Notes under the pieces: model-generated
Told to the model about the DNA's origin: nothing
The model's input: only the letters and a program-made list of their open reading frames with translations
Database searches by the model: none
Assembly (NCBI GenBank): GCA_018292915.2
Contig: JACVVK020000152.1
Location: 765,001-829,000, forward strand
Reading direction: 5' to 3'
Origin: Batillaria attramentaria
Taxonomy: Eukaryota > Mollusca > Gastropoda > Batillariidae
Length of the DNA: 64,000 nucleotides
Shown: positions 41,093-54,600 of the stretch, in pieces
Layout of the letters: every line of letters starts with the position of its first letter
Numbering within the stretch: position 1 is the first letter of the stretch
Made by a program: the position numbers and the translations under genes

Positions 41093-44000
41093 GTATGACA
41101 GATTTTATTTGGTTTCTGCCATGTTCAGTGCATGACACTTAGACGCAGCAGGAGCCTCACGCTCGCCACCGCATGCACGAATCGAACGGAACTTACTCCA
41201 CGCAGTGATACAATTTGGACTGGTTTAACCATAAACCGTGGGCGACAGGATTACATTTGTTCGTGCAGAAAACAAGTAATTTTCCGGTAGATTTTTTTTT
41301 CTGCAGGAGAAAAAAAAACAACTAGTTTTGTTTCTGCTGAAAATCTGGATCATGTTTTTCTGTAGATTTTCCCCCATAGAATATAAATTTGAAAGAGAAA
41401 ATTTGAACAGTGCAGATAATGCTAGACTTAGAAAACGTAAAAACAATTATTATTATTATTTTTTTCCAGCTGTGGGGATTTCTGTTATCCACAGGTAAGT
41501 CTTACCCTTAGTACTCTTAGTCTTACTCTTACATGTTTTGGTAATTGGGTACAATCTGTAATACTTCATAGTTCATTACCCCTGTTGGGAAATTTGGAGC
41601 AAATCACCAAGTGTGTTGCCAGTAAGGAGCCAGAGACAGAACGATGAGAACCTTGGGAGCAAGGAAAAAATCGGTATAACTATCGGATTCACATCGAACT
41701 TGATCAAAGTGACAGCTGTCCCATGTTTCACTATGACAGTTGTTCAGTAATGTGCCTGCTTATGTCAGGCTCACAACCTGTCGAGGCACACCTTACCATT
41801 AGCAGATCTATAGAGATCTTTATTTTGATTTGAACAGGGTCCTACTAATTACCGAAAACAACTCTTAAAACGCGTAGAACGTAGTTAAAACATAGCAATA
41901 ACAACACACAAACATGATTAAAGGTGAAAAAGAGGCATTAAACTAGTTTAAAGGAAAAAAGTACTTATTCACTCCAAGAGGAACACGACGAAATGAACAT
42001 GTCTCCCAAGGGAAGCGACTCTGGTCCGGACTGGTTATTTTCTGCAATACCACCTTTTTTTCCTTTTAGCTTTTTTTAAGGCCACTTTTTTTCACCGTTA
42101 ATCATGTTTGTGTGTTGTTATTTCTATGTTTGAACCGCGTTCTATCCGTATTAAGAGTTGTTTTCGGTAATTAGTAGAACCGATTTGAACACGCTCATGA
42201 AAAAAATACATTGAATAAGAATTGAACATTAAATATGTGATGGGCTCCCACAAAAGGGGGACAAGGGTGATTTGTGCCAGTTACTGGTATTGCTGGAGAG
42301 TGCAAAAATTAAGCTTTCATTTGGTATGAAAATTATTTCTGTGGCATGGTGTAGGCCTGAGATATGTTGCTCTTGAAAAGTGGCCGTGTTGAGCTAGAGG
42401 ATGGCCAGGTAAAGTGTGATGTGGGAATCATGCTAGTATGGCATGGTTGTGTTATATATGCTCGTTTTTAACATATAAATAAATAAGTTACATTCAACCT
42501 TGAAACTTTCACAGAAGTTGTATATATTAGTTGTTTAAGGACTCGAAAATGAAAAAATCTAAACGTCGCTAACTAGTAACTTTGACCTACCGGCTACCTT
42601 TTTTTTTTATTTTTATTTTTTAGAAGTGGCTGGGCGACTTTGTCCCCCATTTTGTGGACGCCCATCACATTTTTTTTTATAATGGGATGAGTGAGCGGGG
42701 TTAGAGAAAATGCTAATGCCTATCCTTTCTTTTCTTCTTTTTTGATGTAGAACATTTTTTCTCTTTTTTTTTTTTTCAAATGGTGTGTGATATTGTTGTG
42801 ATAATTTTATATCATTTTTATGAGACCTGTTTCTTCTCTGTCAGGAACCATGTGGCCAACATGTTTGAAAGAGATCGCCATTTCTCTCATTTATCAACCC
42901 TGGAAAGAGAGCTGGCTTTTCGCACAGAAATGGCAAGTATTATTTTCTTTATAGTGATACAGATTAAAAGAAATGTTGAGCAGTTTATTGTCTTGATTAA
43001 TTGATTTTTATGGTGGGGGGCTAGGTGATGCTTATGGGGAGGAGATGTGTCTTCCCACTTAATGGTTTATTATTTACAAGATGTATTAACTATGATTCTC
43101 TCACAATTTTTTGCCATGCTAAATAATATTGTTATCATTTCCTTTGCTTCGTGCATCATGTGAATTGGAAATAGGTGCTGCCTGAAGTTTGGATAGATCT
43201 CTGGATGGCATAAAAATTACATTTGTTTACTTCACTGTGTCCACAGGGTCTTTATTATTCCTATTTCAAGACGATCATAACAGCGGAGAGCAGCCTGGAG
43301 GGTCTGCGTACCATCATGTATGACAACATTACTGAGTTCCCCTCCACCATAAACACTCTCAAACGTTCAACCTCTACCCTGAGGTTCGTGCATTTTTGTT
43401 TTGTTTTGTTTTCTCTCTCTCTCTCTCTCTCACTAGTCTCAGGACAGCCAGTAAGATATGCAGCAATGCCTAAATGCTCTGTTCTGAATAAAAATGTTTC
43501 ACTACCATCTCTGTCTCTCTCTCTCTCTTCAGTTAGATGAGTTCTGTGGATTGGTAGACTAAGATTTATAGACATTACCAAATTTTTTGGAGACAGTAGT
43601 ATTGACCGGGGTGTACCCATGATTTCACAGTTAATGAACAAATAAATGGACAAGTTTGTAAAAGTCAGTGATGAAAGCAGAAAGGGGATGATCTGTAGTT
43701 GTGAAAACAGCTGGACAGAGTCTGAGAGAATAAATGTAAATGATGCATTTTGTGGCAGGTGGCACTGGGCCTTGCGTACCGTGTGTTTGACTGGGTCAGC
43801 AGTGTGATGGAATGGCAGACCAAGGTTTGCTATACTGTCAACCGTGGAGAAGGATATGAACCAGTGCAGAGCTGTGAAGGTTAGCATGGAATGGCATACC
43901 GTATTGCTGTGGATGTTAGCATGAGATTGCAGCTGTGGAAGTGGGACTGTAGTTGTGGGGGGTTAGAGTATGTTAGAATCAGAATTTAGCTTTGAAGGTT

Positions 44001-47000
44001 AGCATGGAACTGTAGCTGGGCTGGGTAGATTGTAATTTGTAGAGCCTGTCACGGCAGCTGTGGCTATTGATTGGAAAGTGGTGACACAGCCTGGGTCCTT
44101 GCTAAACACATGTGCCTGATAAAATTGATTTCAGTTTTTGCTGGATTAGTTTCGCAGGGTTTTAGAGGATGGTAGCGTTAGTACTACTTGTAGTAGCAAT
44201 GCCCGTTTTCTTTTTACAGTTACTGAAGATAATAAATAAATGTTAGCAAATCGAAATACCCTTGGAAAAAGCTTTCCATGCACTTGTTTTTTTGGATTCA
44301 CTTTGTGTGGGTGTGTGTGTGTGCGCGCGTGCGCGCACGAGACAATCAATTTTTAACAAGTTTATTGTTTCTTTCAGGACTTGGTGAGCCAGCCTATTTC
44401 TATGTGGAGAGCGTTTTCCTTTTGAACGGTTCAATGATGGGCATCTTCTTTCTGTTTGGCACTTTCCTTAGGTAATAAAAAACAGATTATTTTGCATTCT
44501 TGAGTTATACTATAGCCACACATAGGAGGTAGTAATGTTGAAGGTGATTTTCTTGTCCAAGGGTTTATTCAATGTTTGGTTGTTTTGTCATAGATTTGGT
44601 ATGTTGTTGTCGTTGGTTTTTTTTTTTTTTTTTTTAATGGCCTTATGTGAAAGGGAGAGCTTTTAAGACAAAACTGAACAGCTTTCTGTGGTCTTTCACC
44701 ATAGAAGTGAGTGTCTGCAGTCAGATTGTCATCTCTGGTGATGTGTGCAAACACAACGTTTGATGGAGAAGTTTGGAACACATACTCCAAATTTATCATG
44801 TGAGGTTTTGAATTTTTTTCTTCATGTTTTAGCTGTGAGGAAGATGTTTTGGGAACCAGTCAGGCATTTCTGCTGTAAGTGTGCCTGTCTTGGAAAATCA
44901 GGTAGCACATAGCACATGATCATAGAACCTGCCTGTCTGCATGTACAGCATGTCCTGGTCCACTCTTCATGGGTCAGAGGCTGTTAGGATTACTCCACTC
45001 GCACTATTCTAGTGCATCTCTGTGGACACTTGCCCCAGAGTCATCCCAGCATCTTTGAAATTTTCCCATTTTGACACATGTGTAGTTGAACCAGTCCTAT
45101 CGCTCTCTGGCAAGTCCTCTCAACTTCCAGTATCCCCAAAGAAATCTTCTATTCTTCCTTTTTTTTTTGGGGGGGGGGGGGGGGGGTGTTTGGTAAAAAG
45201 GGCCAGACAGACGAGAATTGCGTTGGGTAATCTTACACACTGTCATACAGGCAGGTTCCAGTCCATGTACCTCCCTAGCCCAGCAGTGTTCTCCTTTGTA
45301 CATGTATGACATCTCTAAAAGACCTGTCTTTTTGATGCTTATATCAAGTGTAATCTTAAATTTGCTCATGCTTCACATCAGGGATAAGAGTATTAATACT
45401 GAGGTCACTGAGCAGGCATGGGATGTTTCTAGGGCCAAATGTCCACAGAAATTGTTTATGAGGGGAGATGGAGTCTGTAAGCCTGAGAATGGTCCAGTAC
45501 ATGTCAGCCAGGATGACTGACCTACCAGCATGTCTAATGCCAACTACCACACAGAAACATGTAATGAGAGTCAGGGATGTCACTGGAGCTTGAAACCTAT
45601 AGGACAAATGTCCTGGAAGGTGGCAGATGAATAGGACATTTGTCCTGAATTGGAACGAAACAATAGGACATTCTGGCGCGCGACAATAAAGCATTGTAAA
45701 ACAGGAACCACATAAACACAGGTCAGGGTAAAACTCTTTGCCAATCAGAGGGCTTCTTTTAGGGAATACCACACGTGACTCGCTTTACGTGCGTGCAACT
45801 AAAAGTATTCTCTGCGCAAGCGAGCAAGCTCCCCGAGTAGCGCAAGGCGGCAGCCCTCACTTGGAAAAATGTCACTAGTTTGTCCGCGATCAACAGAAAT
45901 GCAATTGGACATATGACCTCCTCTTGAAATAAACAATCGGACATCTGTCCCGCTGGACAGTTTTTTCATCGGACATTTGGCCAAGTCTATCGGTCATAGT
46001 CCTGTGTCCGGGCACCAGTGACATCCCTGGAGAGTCCTTGCTAACTGTACTGCTATGCTGTGATTTGATTTGAAGGTGAAAATTTTGTGATGCATGATGC
46101 CTGAACCTGCAGTCAACAATCTAAGGCTGCAGGCTTTTCATGCTGTGGGCCTCATTTACAGTTTACGTGTATAGTGCATTTGGTAATACAAAGATTTTTC
46201 GGCAGTAATTTTTTTTTGGAGCCACTTTCGTACATCTATCAAAGAGAAAAAGTTGATCATGACCTTTTGAGCTATTTTATTTCATGACAGGGTGCAAAGT
46301 TTTTCTGTCTGTCCTCGGCAAAAGCGAAATTTTCAGTGTTATGCATGTAGTATTGTACTCACATGTTCCTCCCATTTTTCGGAAGTTGTTCAGGGCATAG
46401 AATGATAGATCTACTTAGAGCACATGCATTGAAGATGATGTTTTTACTAAAAGCATGAAAACCCCAACCCCATGTGACTGATGGTCACGGTACACACTCG
46501 ACTCATTCTCACTTGTACTTGTACCGAATACTGTTAGTTTGGTTTTAAATTTGCAATGTCAGTGTTATAGGCAGGGAAAAATTGTTTAAATTGGCACAGG
46601 AAGTGTCCCGAAAGGAAGGGGGACATAATTTATGTAAGTTAATTTAATTCTATTCAATTCAATAAATCTTTATTATACCCTTAGGGGAAATTAGGGTGTG
46701 GTGGTCACAAAACAGTACATTAAAATCACTCAAACAAAACAATCAATAATTAAACCATACATATTACAGCAGTAAGAGTATAAAATTAGATATATATGAC
46801 ACATTAAATCCTATATACACCTTAAATATCACATCAGTGCCATCACATCTAAGCTTTGTTAAAACCCTGTTTGAGAATGAATGAATGCCCCATGATTCAG
46901 ACATTGCGACCATTTTTATAACATAATGGCTTTTACTCTTTCTTTTCTGGGTGTGTTTGGATTCTAGACACACATTGCTTGTTACTAAGTTGCTGCATTT

Positions 47001-50000
47001 ATTTTAACAGCTGTCTTTTTATATGTTTCCTATTATTAGTTGAAGTTGAAATGTACTGAAAATGTTCTCTTTACGTTCGCAGTGGCTGTCCATTTGGAGG
47101 AGTGATCACTGTTGCCAGTTTTTTCTTCAACCATGGAGAGGTACAAAAATCATAACACTGTTTCTTGTAAACTTCAGACTGAAGTATTCAAGTAAGGGGT
47201 AAAGTGAAGTCTGTACTGCACTGATACTCGTCATCATTCATGGTAAAAGCATTGTGTAGTGTAGCAAATGTAAGATTGCAGTATTGTTGTTTCCTGCTCT
47301 TGTGATGAATGGTATAGGGGAAGGGGGAGTATGACGGGAAACATGCGAACAGAAACCAACGACAGGATCAGTGTTACCGGATCGTTCATTTAAGCTCATT
47401 AAAGTTTTCTTGTTTCAGTGTACCCGAGTGCAATGGACACCACCTCTACGAGAAAGCTTTGGCTACCCTTTCTTTGTTCTACAGATGCTTCTCGTCAGCT
47501 ACATTCTTAGGTAAGTTGGCCTAAACTTCAGCTACCGGTAAACAGTGCCTATGTGAATATAATTGTGTATCATTACATGTATTGTCCTCGATATCCATCG
47601 ACATAAGAATTTAAGATGGTTAGCTTGGCATAAAGTCCCAATAACTAACTAACCAAATTGTTGCCTGTTGAGGTAAAATCTTAAAGAAATTTAAAAGACA
47701 AGTTCCTCATATGAAAGAGGTAATTGTGAGTAAAGTGCACTTTTAGTTGTCAGTTTATCTGCTCCCTGCCCCCCCCCCCCCCCCCCCCCCCTTCCCTTCT
47801 TGTGTCAATACACGTGTAGTTATGTAAATTGTAATATGGTACAAGCAGAGTCGTACCCCATTGTTTTGCTGGTATCAGCAGACTTCCACTTCCAGATATT
47901 ATCTTTCAGTTCTCTCTCTCTCTCTCTGTCTGAGTTTTGATGTGGACTTTCCATAACTTTTTTATACCAACGTAGGAACAACAAAATGTCATACGTGAAC
48001 ACTGCTGTTTTGGCTGTCCTGACAACTACTTTCATGGCCTGTTGGCAGGTACTGTATCTCTTGCCTTGGAAAATGTAGTTGTGAGTAATATTACCCATGG
48101 TTGAGTTTAGAAAAGTGATTATTTTGTTCAGAGAAAAGTTAAGATAATTTTTTTTTTACTATACTTAAGTTGTTTATTAACTTAACATTACAGCAGCTAT
48201 CTAATGGGAGTTGGTTTTGGTAAGACTGAGAAGGTAGAGCTGATTTGGGAGGAGGCCTGATGTCTTGAACTAGGCAAATCTCTGAAATGGTTGGGCCCCC
48301 CCCCCCCCCCCCCCCCCCGCCCCCCACACACACACACACACACGTGTACACAAATAGCAGGGCTCCCTAAACTGTGCGTCTGTGCGTAATTTACGCACTG
48401 AAGTACAAATTTACGTCCTAAAAAAAATTTGAGGGGGTACGTTGAAGCATTATGAACGCGATCTGTGCTTAGCTTGACGCACTACCTCTGCACTACCGTG
48501 CGTACGCCTATAGGCTTGTTGCGATCGAGTGAGTGTTCTCCCTTGCCATGGCCGCGTTCAGTTCGGTTCTGTTTTTTGTTCTGTTTAACGCTCGCAGGCG
48601 TTAACTGTCTACTGCTGCAGATCGGCGGCTACTGCAGCCACTCGCGCGTAGTGAACGTGCCCCATCTTTTTCCGCTTCTGCGCTTGAAACTATGGACAAA
48701 AGATTTTAGAGTCAGTACTCTTGTTACCGATCGGATTCGCTTTCTCTGTGACGAATCATGCCACCGAAAAAAAGTGAAAGTTCAAAAGACTATGGACTTT
48801 TTCGTCAGTGGAAAAGTTGTGGAGGGGCTCGAGCCCTCGCAGCGGGTGCACTTCGGCGTCGCATCAGTAGCTACGATTCAGACGTCGCATCAGAGTCGGC
48901 ACAGAGCAGCAAAAAGTCAGAGTTTCCAACTTTCAAAACTGAATTGTACCTACTTCATTTAGTTATATGATTTGAAGTTGATAAAATTCAGTTTTGCACA
49001 CACACACACACACCTGTTCAGCAGTATTTACTGAATTTATAATTCCATGCACTAAAAACTTGAGAAATGATTCTGACCCTTTAAAAATTGAAAGTGGAGG
49101 TACAAAGACCCCCTAAACTTTTGAACTGGGGGTCAGTGGACCCTTTAGGTCTGTAACTTTTAGGGAGCCCTGAATAGGTCTGTTTTTCCATTTCTACTAC
49201 AAGTTTTCCTCTTGGTCGGTGTTTGCTGTGAGTGTCAGTACATTCTCTATCCAGTTTTGTGGTGTATTTCAGTTTGCACAGTTTGCCTTGCTAACTCAAA
49301 CCGTGGCCGTGTTTGGGACATACGTGCTGCAGTACACAAGCACAGCAACAATGACGTCCATTCTTCTAGGACAGACTGTGAGTTGGACTGCCATTATCAC
49401 TTTCTTCAGATTAAAATAATCCAGATTTACAGTTCAGAATTATGACCGTACACAGACACTTTTCAGCCGAATTTCAATCAGGAGTTGGATGATGGTAGAC
49501 TAGAAGTAGAACAGTGTTAGACCACTATTGATTCAGGGCTGGACGGTAGCGTTTTTTCTTTGAGTGCCAGTTGGTATCTTCATGAAAACTGTTGAGTGCC
49601 AAATCAAGTCTTGGAACGCCACATTCCCAAGAGGATCACTGAATGGTGCTGGTTGTGGAAATGATCTGTAGAGAGATGTCCATGTTTTTTAGTGCCGCCC
49701 TGGCGCTCAGTACAAAAGTCACACCATCAACTTTTAACATTGTCCAAGTGTCTCCTTTGTTTGTGGTTTGCATAATTGTTAAACGTTTTGAAGTACCAAT
49801 GGGTTTATGCACTGATGTAAGTATTATAACAATAAAATTCTTTGTTTCATTTATATACATGAAAGTTTGTTTACACAGGTGGGTTTGCTTGCCGGCTACA
49901 TCCTTCTGTTTGGAAATGAAATGCTGCTCACGTCTTTCTTTGCATCTTGCCTTTGTTCAGTGTGGGTGAGTTGTATGTTGTACTGTTAAAGTCTCTATGC

Positions 50001-50782
50001 TCGTAACGAGTGCTGAGGGGAAAGACAGCTGCTTACAGAGTTCTGAGGCTGTTTACCAACCGAACAGATGTTCCGTTTGTCCATTGCAACCCTTTTCGGA
50101 CGTTAAGAAATATGACTTCTTCGGTTTAACACTTTCATACCTGTATAACACGCCAATACGACTAAAGTCGCTAAAAATGGCCATCAGTCAGCACTGTCTA
50201 GTTGGTCTTTTGTCTGCAACCAAATAATGTCATTTCCTTAGTACATGGTATGCTTCAACATACGTAGAACAACATATACACCATCCAGTCGCCACATTGG
50301 TTTCAGATGCTATATTGTGTCCCAAGTGACTGATTCTGATACACAGATTAAGTGCATTTGATGAAACGTTTTCCACAACGTTGCTGTATGCCTGACAAAC
50401 GTATTGAGACTTTAGAAACATAATGAAATATGAAAAAAGAATTTTTTTTTTGGTTGCTTTTTCTCTGATGCATGAAAATGGTGTGGACATGATGGAAACG
50501 GGATGTTTGTTTCGACTTTCCTGATACACTGCCAGCCATTTATTTCTGTGCTTGATTTTCATAGTGAAAATCTATCCTCTTTGCTGCTTCATATCCTTTC
50601 CCTGTCTTCCGTCCAACCCACCATGAGTCATAACAGCTTTGAATACAGTTATTAATGAGATTGTCTTTCTTATTCTGTTTGCAGGTCATTGTTCTTCTTG
50701 AACCTGCCATTAAAAAACTGAAGTATAGACTGGTTATGTGGGTAAGTGCTCGTTTGATTAAATTCTCGTTCTTTCATGGTTT

Positions 50783-50847
<65 letters not shown>

Positions 50848-51552
50848 CCTCTCTCTCTCTCCCTCTCCAGTTCTTCCCCGTTTTCATTTTGTGGTTTTTG
50901 GTGCGTGTGACAAGAGCTTGCCTGTTAATTTCCTTTGAGTTTGACTTTGTTTTTTCCCCACAGTAATTGTACTTTTTAAACAATCCATTTTGCAGATTGT
51001 GCAGGGACTGCTGCTTCTTACAGGGACCTACAGCAGTAAACTGCTCATCAGTAGCTTGCTCAGAGTGGCAGATGATGTGAGTTGATAGAAGTGTATGGTT
51101 CACCTTTGCTTTAGTGTAATGCATCGGTATACCGTGAAAATCGGTTATTGTTCAGAAACCGGTTATGGTGTTGTCTGCCTAAGGTGGGTGGGTGGAAAGA
51201 CATGAGAATTGAAGAGGTGTAACTTCAATTGAAATTCCTGCTTTATAGTCTTTGTTTTTTCGAAAAGTCCATCTCGCCCAGATCAATATTTGCGATGTTT
51301 CCTGTGTTGAAAAGTCATGATTTCTGTTTTCCTTTTCAGGCACACATTGGGGAGATCTTCCGAAGCAAATTTACAGATTTCCAAAATTTTCACACAATGT
51401 TGTACACTTGTGCTAAAGAATTTGACTACATTGAAGGAGAAGTACGCTTTTCATTTTCATTAGGGATAGCAGCTGGTAGATTTTATTCAGTTTCATGTTA
51501 TTGTATTGAATTTAAACGCACAGACAGACACACACACATGCACGCGCATGCG

Positions 51553-51621
<69 letters not shown>

Positions 51622-54600
51622 TCAGTCTGTAATTTGTTTTCCTTGTTTTTTGTTGTTTTTGTTGTTGTTGTTGTTGTTTTTCATCATATATATATATCTG
51701 TGTAATGGTCAAAGGAACAAACCTGTGATCCTTATACTATAGCCTTAAAGTTTATGTGTTTGTGATGCAGCTGTATTTTTAATTCTCTCTGTTTTTCTTT
51801 TCAGTCGATTCAAAAACTAATGCAGTCTCTTCTTATACCAAGTGCCGCTTTCGCAGTCTGTCTTGTAATTTTCCATGTAAGTACGTATTTATATATATTA
51901 TATATATTATATGTGCCAGTTCCTCAGTTCAATTCTATAAAAGTTACAGTACGTCAGTAGCAGTGAGAATGTACAATTCTAATCTGGTTCGCAGATTACA
52001 ACACACTTGGGGAACACTTTGCTAAAATGTTCATACAAGCATGCCAAACATGCTGTTTTAACCTTCAATTGTGTAACTGTACATAGGTGTATTTATTAAT
52101 ACAAGTTAATGCAGCGAACTGGTGTCTGAAAACAGTCGCCGTTTTATTTACTGTTGTCATCTTTTCTTTTCCTTTTCTTCTTACAGGTTTTGAAAGATGA
52201 ATTTACTTTATTCAAGAGTCACGAAAAACAGTCAGAGGTGCAAAACAGTGTGTAAGTTTGTTTATCCAATTATTTTTTTTATTTTTTTTATGGAACATTC
52301 ATTTAGGGTTTCCTGTGTGAACTTCACCCATTCAGATATGGCTGCTAAAACACTGCCCTAGGCTACATTACTGGAACACGGATCATCAGTAATATATAAT
52401 TCATTCATAAGAGCACTTTGTCGCATTGGACGTCATCTCTAGCACATTTTCTTTCTGTGATTTATTTTATTTTTAGGTTGAAATTTGAATGGGGAAATTT
52501 GTACGTTTATTGGTAAGTCATGCAGAAATGTTAAGGGATAGAAATGTTGGTTGGTTGGTTTTGGTTTTTGTTGGTTTTTGCTTTTTTGCTTTTTTTTTTG
52601 GGGGGGGGGGGGGGGGTGTTTTCGATGAGGGTGACTTGACAACCTGAGGAATTCATTCATGCCCGGCCAGGTCCAGAAAATGTGGACCCTGTTACTAGTG
52701 TTAGGGCTTCACCTCCATGGGAACTATTATGGGTCATATGTCCAGACTGAAAAAGTTTTTGACATTTGTTGATAAAAAGGAGGAAACAACGCCAGAACAA
52801 TAGGACATATGTGGTGGGCTCCTATAATTGGGCAACAAAGGGTGATTTGGGGCATATGAAGTTAATGGCATCTCAGAAAAGTGCAGAAAATGAGATTTAT
52901 TTTTTCAGTATGAAAATTATTTCGAGCGTTAACCCCCCATCAGTTTTTGTTGTTGTTGTTTTTTGTTTCCTTCAGAAGTGGCCAAACAACTTTTTTCCAC
53001 TTCTGTGGGCTTCCATCACATATGCCCGCTTTGATTAAAAATAATTGGACAGTTTGAAAATAAACCGGTCCATGACGGAAGTCTGACACAGTTACGAAGC
53101 CCTGGGCTGTACAGCAGAGCATCTGCACGCATGCATTTTGAACCTGTTGGTTTTGCTGGCTGAAGAATGTCATAGGGGGTTCTTTGTTCCGGGAAAGTAG
53201 TGTGTTTTATGGCATCTCTTTCATTATGTGGGAGCAGCTAGCACAAAAATGTTGGTGCGCAGTCCCCCTAGGAGTGGATGGGAAGGTGGTGGGGAGATGG
53301 GTGGGTTGGTAGCCTGCATTTCCCTATGTTAGTGGGCCCACTAAGTTCCAGCCCCACCAGTGCAGATATATGGATATTCCATACTCACATTATTCCGGAC
53401 ATTGCGCTCATTTTCTGCTATTGCACTGTGTTTCTTGTTGGAAGTGCAGGTTTTGTGTTTGTTTTTTTTAACTTGTATCATCTCTTCCCTTTTAGTGCGA
53501 CTCCACCCAGGATTAGTGCAGAGGTGAGTCATAATGCCAGTTCAAGTCAGCTTCACTGGGTTGTACTCAGATGGCTAGCAATCGGTTTTGCAGCGGATAA
53601 GGTTTCTTGTCCTGCATGTTACAGTAGGTTATTTCACATCCTTAATATGTAAAGGGTTTTCATTCAAGTTTTCAAAAGAGAGACAGGGTTTTCATATGCC
53701 CTCTATGCTGGAGTATGGTTTTGTCCCAAAGTTAAGATTTTTTTTTTCTGTTCCACAGAACACAAACTTACTTAGGAACACTCCTGAAGCCATTACTTGT
53801 GACCTTCCATGAGAAAACCCAGCTTAAGTGCAAAATTTTCAATTTTGTTTGTTTTTGAAGCCATCTTAAAGAAACAGCCTTGCTCTTTACAGTGCAAAAA
53901 AACTCCTTTTAAGACGTCACAGTTTAAGGGCAGAACTACCTGATTTTGGCAGGATCTCAGTATTGACCCCCTACATGGTCCACCCCTTGTCGTGGGGTAG
54001 TGGCTTGTGTACCTCAATGACCCAGAGAACTATGCCAGCAGGAGCACATGCTCCTGGCAGGGTCACCCAAGCTGGACAGGTCGAAGGGTAGAGGTCAGAC
54101 GAATGTGGACCACCTCTCCAAGAGGCTAAACGGGTTTGCGTAGGGTTAACAGCCCTACCTGTAAAAAACACTAAGTTACAAAAGCATCGACAGCAACAAA
54201 CCGAGACATTCACCTGGGCGAGGAAGGGTCTCCATCCCGGAGACCTATGACGCATTGCAGTGAAAGCCGAAAGGAAGCTGCAAGGCCGACCCCCCTTCTA
54301 ACACCCAGGACAACAACGAGAGTAGCCACATGGAACATCAGGACAATGTATGAAGTAGGAAGGACCATACAAGTAGCAAGAGAGATGAAGAACTACAAGA
54401 TAGGAGTACTGGGACTGAGTGAGACAAGGTGGCTACAGACAGGACAGCTGAGATTTTCATCGGGAGAGCAATTGCTGTACTCTGGACACACAGAGGATGG
54501 AGCCCCCCACACTGAGGGCGTGGCCCTGATGCTGGCACCGGAGGCACAGCGGGCACTCATCGGCTGGGAACCTGTCAACTCCCGCATCATCACAGCCAAA

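Noticed and set aside
43261..43887. 208-codon minus-strand ORF
   Set aside because: Antisense to DPY19L1 exons 4 and 5 and across a CT repeat; no coding features.
46640..46980. Possible minus-strand LINE or SINE 3' end (attcaattcaataaatcttt, then cttaggggaaatt)
   Set aside because: Resembles known invertebrate repeat ends, but I could not define boundaries, a duplication or a second copy.
47769..47792. C and G homopolymers (also 362-379, 7525-7542, 48297-48325, 52600-52617, 62383-62400) as functional motifs
   Set aside because: Simple runs scattered in introns and intergenic DNA with no consistent position relative to genes.
48465..48962. 165-codon plus-strand ORF as a gene
   Set aside because: It lies inside the CAGGG element in a frame different from the MPPKKS frame and shows no domain.
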